DNA of 64,000 nt from CAWCCP01 sp963701245. Its GTDB lineage: Bacteria; Patescibacteriota; Saccharimonadia; Saccharimonadales; UBA4665. Below the pieces are notes generated by a model, which was given only the letters and a program-made list of their open reading frames with translations, was not told the DNA's origin and made no database searches. A program made the translations under genes and the position numbers. Positions 58,879-64,000 of the stretch are shown here, one piece after another. The stretch covers positions 186,001 to 250,000 of the forward strand of contig OY969576.1 of NCBI GenBank assembly GCA_963701245.1. The letters run 5' to 3'. Numbering within the stretch: the stretch's first letter is position 1; each line of letters opens with the position of its first letter.

Positions 58879-59475
58879 CTAGGACGCTTGAGGAAACTCA
58901 CCGCCGGCAACGGTATCTACTTGCACAGCCGGATTATGTGTTAGTCCATCGATACCAACTAAGGCTGTTGCTCCATCGACTAATCGAAGTTGTTCACCGC
59001 GTTCTAGTTGTGATTTAGAGTACGCGACAGGATGTTGATTGCCTTCTTGTGGAGTAATTATAATACCACCATTCGCGTTCAAGGTCGCCAAAACTCCTAT
59101 GTAAAGTGTTTCCGAGGCTGGATTTAACTGACCAGTACTATCATAATTTGGTCGCGCAAGTCCGACAAATTCAGGTTTGGTTACATCGGCAGCGACAGGT
59201 TCACCAGGAATTGAAGTTGTTTCAAACGGTTGTGTAATTGTTTCCCCATGACCCAAATTATAGGCAGTAGGACTACCGCTGGGTCCGAATAATCCGTAAG
59301 CCGCAGCACTGGCAAGGACTGAAAATATAGCTCCTCGCTTAACCCAACTTCGGACTCGATCACGTCTCGTAAAATAGCTCTTAGGATGCCATGCTTCATT
59401 TGAATAGCCACCAAAATCTTCCTGTCTATCACCAGGTTGAACCAATTGAAGTTGAGGTTTAGAGAGCTTAGCCAT
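58879..59475 (-). CDS. membrane-anchored extracytoplasmic protein, unknown function
   Basis: 198 aa. One hydrophobic segment (about residues 47-66, RGAIFSVLASAAAYGLFGPS) after a basic N-terminus, so type II topology. The external part is small and beta-rich (VAADVTKPEFVGLARPNYDS, NANGGIIITPQEGN). Convergent with the CHAP gene four bases away. Leaderless: TATATT ends six bases before the ATG. No family recognised. Confidence 0.7.
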   Translation of the reverse strand: MAKLSKPQLQLVQPGDRQEDFGGYSNEAWHPKSYFTRRDRVRSWVKRGAIFSVLASAAAYGLFGPSGSPTAYNLGHGETITQPFETTSIPGEPVAADVTKPEFVGLARPNYDSTGQLNPASETLYIGVLATLNANGGIIITPQEGNQHPVAYSKSQLERGEQLRLVDGATALVGIDGLTHNPAVQVDTVAGGEFPQAS

Positions 59476-59529
59476 ATAGATAATATATCATACTAGATCG
59501 TATATGTCAATAGACACTAAATTTAGAGT

Positions 59530-59545
59530 TGACTTAATTAAGTCA
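59530..59545 (+). promoter_or_regulatory. palindromic operator upstream of ArsR-type gene
   Basis: Perfect 16-bp palindrome TGACTTAATTAAGTCA, 18 bases before the regulator's ATG and overlapping the likely core promoter. Probable autoregulatory site. Confidence 0.75.
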
Positions 59546-59563
59546 TGGCTTTAACATAAGAAG

Positions 59564-59878
59564 ATGGACATGTTCACTGCTCTCGCCGAGCCAAATCGGC
59601 GTACTATAATCGAACTTTTAGCAACTCAAGGCGAATTGTCAGCTAGTGCTATCGCAGAACGATTTCAAATAAGTTCTGCCGCTATTTCACAACACTTGAA
59701 AGTATTAAAAGAATCTAAGCTAGTCTTTATGCATAAGCAGGCTCAACAAAGGATATATGAAATTAATCCAGATGCAGTAAAAGAACTAGAAAGATGGGCC
59801 CAACAAATGACTGAAAATTACGAACGATTGAATGAGCTACTACAAACAACAAATGAAACTAATGGAGGAAGTTTATGA
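59564..59878 (+). CDS. ArsR-family transcriptional regulator
   Basis: 104 aa winged helix-turn-helix. FTALAEPNRRTIIELLATQG, SASAIAERFQISSAAISQHL (recognition helix) and KVLKESKLVFMHKQAQQRIY are typical of the SdpR/ArsR group without metal-binding cysteines. It precedes and overlaps (ATGA) an SRPBCC gene, a very common regulator/ligand-binding pair. The palindrome upstream suggests autorepression. Confidence 0.93.
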   Translation: MDMFTALAEPNRRTIIELLATQGELSASAIAERFQISSAAISQHLKVLKESKLVFMHKQAQQRIYEINPDAVKELERWAQQMTENYERLNELLQTTNETNGGSL

Positions 59879-60348
59879 AAAAACCACAATTTACTGTCAA
59901 TGAACAAGATTTAATAGTAACTATTCAGAGTGTCTTAGATGCTCCTCGTGAGCGAGTGTGGCAGGCTCATACTGATGCGACTATGGTCGCGAAGTGGTGG
60001 GGTCCACGTGGCTATAAGATGAAAGTTGAAACGTATGAACCAAAAGTCGGTGGCAAATGGCGCATTCTTCACGTCGATCCGGAAGGACGAGAGCATTGGT
60101 TTCATGGTGAATACAAAACAGTCATCGAACCAGAAAAAATCGAGAGGACTTTCATATATGAACCGGTACCCGATGCGGTCATGCAGGAAACTACGACATT
60201 TGATGTCTTAGATGAAAATCGAACTGAAATTACGACGATCTCCCAATTCCCTACCCTAGAAGCTTTACGTGGCATGACGAGTACTGGTATGGAATGGGGC
60301 GCCACTCAGAGCATTGAGCGGCTCGCCGAAATCGTTGAATTGCGCTAA
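59875..60348 (+). CDS. SRPBCC (AHSA1-like) protein
   Basis: 157 aa START-like ligand-binding fold. VLDAPRERVWQAHTDATMVA then KWWGPRGYKMKVETYEPKVG, FHGEYKTVIEPEKIERTFIY, and the closing ATQSIERLAEIVE are standard for the AHSA1/activator-of-Hsp90-like group. Translationally coupled to the ArsR-type regulator. It may bind a hydrophobic ligand sensed by the pair. Confidence 0.92.
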   Translation: MKKPQFTVNEQDLIVTIQSVLDAPRERVWQAHTDATMVAKWWGPRGYKMKVETYEPKVGGKWRILHVDPEGREHWFHGEYKTVIEPEKIERTFIYEPVPDAVMQETTTFDVLDENRTEITTISQFPTLEALRGMTSTGMEWGATQSIERLAEIVELR

Positions 60349-60360
60349 CCCCAATTTGTT

Positions 60361-61644
60361 CTAGCCAACTTTATGCAGTGGTTGCGGCGCTGCAACAATT
60401 TCTATGGCGGCAAAGCAGACAAGCAATAGTATGGCGTAGATCAGAATCAGTCGTGGTGATAATTGCACGATCAGCATAATTGCGGCTATTAATAGGACGC
60501 TTAACCATTGCAGTAACCGTTTTCTATTACTTACCCACTTGGTGATACCATTTTCGTGAGAACCGAAGAATGTTTGGTGAATCTGACCGGATAAAAGTTC
60601 ATTAAATCTGGCTTTGGCAGCTAAGGCAGCACGTGAAGGACCGGTTAGCCAACCTATAAGAGCGACAAACAGTGCCAGTAGTAAGATCGTTCTCGTTTGC
60701 GTGATAAAGAAACTGATGACCGTGCTATAGGCAACGCTGATGGCTTGTTGATATGCGGGATTTACTTTCGAAGCCGCCAGAGCTCCGACAACCCGAATCG
60801 CAATAAGTGTCGCCAACATAAATAAGGCGAACATAACACCAATTCGAATAACCATGAGCCGACGATTCTTAGATAACCAGATAGCGGCGATGCAGAGGAT
60901 AAGTAAAAGCGCAGTCGCCAAAAATTGATATAACCCGATATTGTTGACTAGGTTATGGAACGCCGGCAGCCAACCAATTGTAGTAATGGTGATTGATCCC
61001 ACACTGGACGGCAATGTTTTATTGGCTAAAAAGGATAAATTAGTCGAGGCTAATCTATTTGAAAGTTCACTATAAATGTCACTAATTGTAATATCCCCGT
61101 TGCCTTTATAAGTCTTGCTGAAATTAATGAATGCCTGATGTCGTCGTTGTAGTGAACTATACCAATACGCTTGGACTTTAGAACTTGCCAGCAGTGTCTT
61201 AATCGTTGTTTGGGTGTAGTTTTTGACTTGAGTACTAAGTTGTGGTGCCAAAAATTCTGCGCGTGGGGGTAGTGTTTGCTTCACATAGTTCGTGACATTG
61301 AAGCGACTAAACAATTGGTCAGTGGTATATGCTGCAATCGCAGACTGAATAGCCGGTTTTTCGAGGAGGGGTCCAACGGTAGAAACGTATTTGTTTGTAT
61401 TAACAATAGTGTTTCCCGCCCAGAAAAACGCGTTACCAAGGACAAGTAACACTGACGCTACTATGACACAAAGCCACGCTGTAATTGACTTCCAGCGCCC
61501 ACCCGAAGACCGAACGGTAGAAGGACGTGGATGAATTTCGACGTCATCTAGCTGTTTTTGCAGACGTTTTAATGAGCGACGCAACTCAGCGTTTTCATGT
61601 TCTAAATCGGCTACTTTTGATTGGGTGATCTTACCTTGAGCCAT
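60361..61644 (-). CDS. membrane protein with N-terminal coiled coil
   Basis: 427 aa. Residues about 8-38 form a coiled coil (VADLEHENAELRRSLKRLQK), then one helix (about 52-78), a 150-residue external region with YVSTVGPLLEKPAIQSAIAA, and four or five helices toward the C-terminus. The architecture resembles actinobacterial membrane proteins of unknown function. AAGGTAA precedes the ATG. No catalytic motif. Confidence 0.75.
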   Translation of the reverse strand: MAQGKITQSKVADLEHENAELRRSLKRLQKQLDDVEIHPRPSTVRSSGGRWKSITAWLCVIVASVLLVLGNAFFWAGNTIVNTNKYVSTVGPLLEKPAIQSAIAAYTTDQLFSRFNVTNYVKQTLPPRAEFLAPQLSTQVKNYTQTTIKTLLASSKVQAYWYSSLQRRHQAFINFSKTYKGNGDITISDIYSELSNRLASTNLSFLANKTLPSSVGSITITTIGWLPAFHNLVNNIGLYQFLATALLLILCIAAIWLSKNRRLMVIRIGVMFALFMLATLIAIRVVGALAASKVNPAYQQAISVAYSTVISFFITQTRTILLLALFVALIGWLTGPSRAALAAKARFNELLSGQIHQTFFGSHENGITKWVSNRKRLLQWLSVLLIAAIMLIVQLSPRLILIYAILLLVCFAAIEIVAAPQPLHKVG

Positions 61645-61727
61645 TAAAACTACTCCCGATTCATTACGTTAGTACCCTAGCAGTGTGATTAAGAATTTAG
61701 TGAGACGAGAAAATCTGTTCGTGTAGT

Positions 61728-62132
61728 TTAAACGTTACTTTGCAGTTCTCCACCGTGTACTGTGAGGGCATAGATGATCAGTACATCAATTGTGATGATA
61801 ATAACTGACCAGATTGGATAGGCACTTATTGAAGCAAGCGCGGCAATGGCATCAAATGTCGCGATCACCACCCCGACAATTCGTGCCCACAATGCTCCAT
61901 GTAGGACAGAGATACCGGCAAGCAGCACTACGAGACCAGTCAGTAAATCTATCCAACCCCAGGCAGAGTAATTAAACACAAGTAGTCCATGAGCTGATGT
62001 CACGTACCAGGTTGGCCGCAGGAGAGCGGTCAATCCGGCAATAGCATTAAATAGACCAGATAATATCATCATGAAACCTGCAAAGAATACCCAACCAGTC
62101 CAATGACTATATGTTTGACTACTTGTTGCCAT
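61728..62132 (-). CDS. four-helix membrane protein (DUF7144-like), paralogue 1
   Basis: 134 aa. WTGWVFFAGFMMILSGLFNA then LTALLRPTWYV, WGWIDLLTGLVVLLAGISVL, GALWARIVGVVIATFDAIAA, and YPIWSVIIITIDVLIIYALT. Four helices; the pattern matches a family common in Actinobacteria (DUF7144). GGAGGGA is upstream. Paralogous to 62817-63218. Confidence 0.85.
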   Translation of the reverse strand: MATSSQTYSHWTGWVFFAGFMMILSGLFNAIAGLTALLRPTWYVTSAHGLLVFNYSAWGWIDLLTGLVVLLAGISVLHGALWARIVGVVIATFDAIAALASISAYPIWSVIIITIDVLIIYALTVHGGELQSNV

Positions 62133-62327
62133 AATTGTCCCTCCGTTTATTAAACGTACCTTATGAGTTTACTATTTACCTATACTATAAATTAGTCAAT
62201 ACATAAAAAATATAATGTCCCTATTATTTGTGATATTTCTAACGAATAATCTATTGATCAATGGAGCTTTGCTTTTTTGGGATGTACTATCAACGTGACA
62301 GCTTCATTTCCTGGTACAATTACCATC

Positions 62328-62705
62328 ATGAATAAAGGAAAAATACAGCCCAAAAAAAGGCTTACAACCGCCGAAGAATTTAATCGTCATGCCTACCATT
62401 ATCTCGTCGGGTTAGCGATTGCCACCGTGGCAACTGGAACAATAGTTTATCATGTTTCCGAAAAATTAAATTGGGTTGATGCCTACTACTTTAGCGTCGT
62501 CACATTATCTACCGTCGGCTACGGCGATATCGTACCGCATACGGCTTTTGATAAAATCTTTACCACCTTTTATATATTTATTGGAGTAGGCATAATTACG
62601 ACTTTTCTGTCTGTATCAATGCGCCGCCGATCAGAAATATTCAAGGCAAAACGTTTTGATATTCAAAATGATAAAGACAATAGCGAAACGACAAGCGATA
62701 TGTAG
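62328..62705 (+). CDS. two-helix potassium channel
   Basis: 125 aa. Outer helix about residues 22-42 (YLVGLAIATVATGTIVYHVS), pore helix and selectivity filter VVTLSTVGYGDIVPHT, inner helix about 78-98 (FYIFIGVGIITTFLSVSMRR). Tetrameric K+ channel of the KcsA-like 2TM type without a regulatory RCK domain. The start at 62328 is chosen since the preceding in-frame region looks non-coding. Confidence 0.92.
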   Translation: MNKGKIQPKKRLTTAEEFNRHAYHYLVGLAIATVATGTIVYHVSEKLNWVDAYYFSVVTLSTVGYGDIVPHTAFDKIFTTFYIFIGVGIITTFLSVSMRRRSEIFKAKRFDIQNDKDNSETTSDM

Positions 62706-62816
62706 GAATTTAATGAATAGGCAAAATGGTTTCTCGATGTATCGGTATACTTTCTTAGCATATCGTGTCTTGGTAGTGTGCGCTACACGCAAGTACGAAT
62801 AACAGTGAGATACTTT

Positions 62817-63218
62817 TTAGTCTGCGCCAAGCTCATTGCCATGTACGAGCAGCGCATAGATGACAAGGATATCGACGATAATAATTAAAATTGACCATAG
62901 CGGATAGGCGTCCATAAATGCCATGTTTATAAGAATGCTTAATCCGGCTAAAAATATTGCTACAACCCGGGCCCATAACGCTCCACGAAATAATTCGTAA
63001 CCTGCCATAAAGATTATGATGCCAAGAATCAGGCTCACCCATCCCCAGGTTCTGTAATCAAAGACCAGAAGATGATTCTGAGATACCACATAGTAACTTT
63101 GTCTGAAGATTCCCGTAAGACCGCTTATAGCCTGTAATCCTCCAAGGATCATCATCATGTAACCTGCAAAATATGCCCATCCTACCCAATTGCTGGGAGA
63201 ACTATTACGAGTCGCCAT
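62817..63218 (-). CDS. four-helix membrane protein (DUF7144-like), paralogue 2
   Basis: 133 aa. WVGWAYFAGYMMMILGGLQA, WGWVSLILGIIIFMAGYELF, GALWARVVAIFLAGLSILIN and YPLWSILIIIVDILVIYALL align with the protein at 61728-62132 at about half the positions. GGAGGG before the ATG. The two copies flank the potassium channel gene on the opposite strand. Confidence 0.85.
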   Translation of the reverse strand: MATRNSSPSNWVGWAYFAGYMMMILGGLQAISGLTGIFRQSYYVVSQNHLLVFDYRTWGWVSLILGIIIFMAGYELFRGALWARVVAIFLAGLSILINMAFMDAYPLWSILIIIVDILVIYALLVHGNELGAD

Positions 63219-63326
63219 ATACCCTCCTTAAGATCCATCCAAATTGCTTGCATCTTCATAATTGTTTAATGAATTTCTGCTATTTAAGAAGTATTTGTAT
63301 ATATTTATCTGATACCCAAAAAAGCT

Positions 63327-63896
63327 CTATGTCTTTTTGTCATTTGTTTCAGTGTTGCCATTTGAATTCTTTAGTACCTCAGTAGTACTTTTTGGTACTG
63401 TGCCACTATGAACTTTTTTACCTCCTTCCTTTGACATTTCCTCTTCGACTTGTTCAACAAAGTCATCCTCGACGATGGCGATTAGTGCTGAGCTGCCGAT
63501 TGGTAAAGAATCGCCTAATTTACCTAGGTTTTTATCATCAAAGCCACTGTCATGCATTTTTGCCCAAATACCACCAATGAGTGCTCCTATACCAGCTGGT
63601 AATAGTATCGCACCACCGATAATACCAATAAGCGCGCCAACTGCGCCTCCAGCGATAACGCCTTGTCCACCGCGCCAATCGCCTTGTTCATGTACTTTGA
63701 TTTTGCTTCGTTCTGTTTTTTCGATGTAGGCGGCGCTAATGATTTTAACAATTCCCTCTCGTTGAACTTCTTTTAGGGCTTTATACGCGACCTTCGCAGT
63801 ATCAACATCATCAAACATTGCTGCAACAAATGAAATTGCCAAACCTTCAGTACTATTTTCCGTTGCTGTTTTTGTATCGGTCGTAGTAGTAGCCAT
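63327..63896 (-). CDS. DUF1269 family membrane-associated protein
   Basis: 189 aa. ISFVAAMFDDVDTAKVAYKA, then KIISAAYIEKTERSKIKVHE, GGAVGALIGIIGGAILLPAG (Gly-rich membrane hairpin) and SLPIGSSALIAIVEDDFVEQ match DUF1269. The C-terminal tail is hydrophilic. GGGGGCAG precedes the ATG. Function unknown, often stress-linked. Confidence 0.88.
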   Translation of the reverse strand: MATTTTDTKTATENSTEGLAISFVAAMFDDVDTAKVAYKALKEVQREGIVKIISAAYIEKTERSKIKVHEQGDWRGGQGVIAGGAVGALIGIIGGAILLPAGIGALIGGIWAKMHDSGFDDKNLGKLGDSLPIGSSALIAIVEDDFVEQVEEEMSKEGGKKVHSGTVPKSTTEVLKNSNGNTETNDKKT

Positions 63897-64000
63897 GCTG
63901 CCCCCTTCTTATTGTGATAATTATTTCTTACACTCACGCCAATTTTAACATAGCTGCAATATTTAGGATGTTGAAATTATTTCGTATGGATGAATTATGT

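Noticed and set aside
1..64000. UGA recoded as glycine (Gracilibacteria/SR1-type code)
   Set aside because: Several full-length conserved genes, such as atpI, the RibD_C protein and the antitoxin, end at TGA at the expected place, and no conserved frame needs read-through.

Overview
This 64 kb window looks like the chromosome of a Patescibacteria/CPR bacterium, most likely an environmental Saccharibacteria (TM7) lineage. That assignment is an inference. It rests on compact gene spacing, many small membrane and coiled-coil proteins of unknown function, a lone NDH-2 beside a complete F1Fo ATP synthase, a tRNA interrupted by a group I intron, a secreted CHAP lysin, and few biosynthetic genes. 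Opal codons act as stops throughout, so the recoded (UGA = Gly) CPR lineages are excluded.

Layout. Positions 1-5.3 kb hold the end of a DEAD-box helicase, an esterase, a truncated membrane-protein gene and a graspetide-type RiPP locus: a 57-residue precursor directly abutting an MvdD/TgmB-like ATP-grasp ligase, with a divergent M13 metallopeptidase. From 5.4 to 17 kb are housekeeping and accessory genes (Tag glycosylase, tautomerase, hydrolase, thioredoxin-like protein, aldehyde dehydrogenase), including a bcp peroxiredoxin split by an IS481-like element. From 17.1 to 20.6 kb is a second RiPP-like locus: a short YcaO-domain protein beside a large kinase-like protein split by an IS200/IS605 element.

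From 20.8 to 39.1 kb lies the most unusual region. It is an array of small, functionally unrelated gene modules (PIG-L, HAD, APH-like, two P-loop kinases, RelBE, DUF5674 pair, CYTH, homoserine-dehydrogenase-like, PLD-like, peroxiredoxin, coiled-coil proteins). They are separated by about 17 related spacers, and most genes run on the minus strand. In gene sense each spacer reads GTTCGAA-(about 17 nt)-GGAGCCAAG followed by a rho-independent terminator and then the next gene. The same flanks occur at the 3' end of the tRNA-Asn gene that closes the array at 39.1 kb. I interpret this as a tRNA-Asn-anchored, integron-like cassette array. No recombinase is in the window. One spacer type also carries conserved orphan C-terminal coding tails on the plus strand. 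Two IS701/IS4-like copies and a second IS481-like copy have landed inside the array.

From 39.1 to 64 kb is ordinary core sequence: tRNA-Asn(GUU) with a 343-nt group I intron, smpB, a glycoside-hydrolase-like protein and a glycosyltransferase, cobO, a glutaredoxin, the operon atpI-B-E-F-H-A-G-D-C, mscL, an aquaporin, a UvrD-like helicase-nuclease, NDH-2, a ricin-CHAP secreted hydrolase, an ArsR/SRPBCC operon and several small membrane proteins.

Gene expression signal: at least sixteen genes have a TANNNT -10 hexamer ending 6-7 nt before the start codon with no Shine-Dalgarno, so leaderless mRNAs appear to be common. Genes inside operons and most IS genes instead have clear AGGAG-type sites. 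Several starts below were chosen on this basis.
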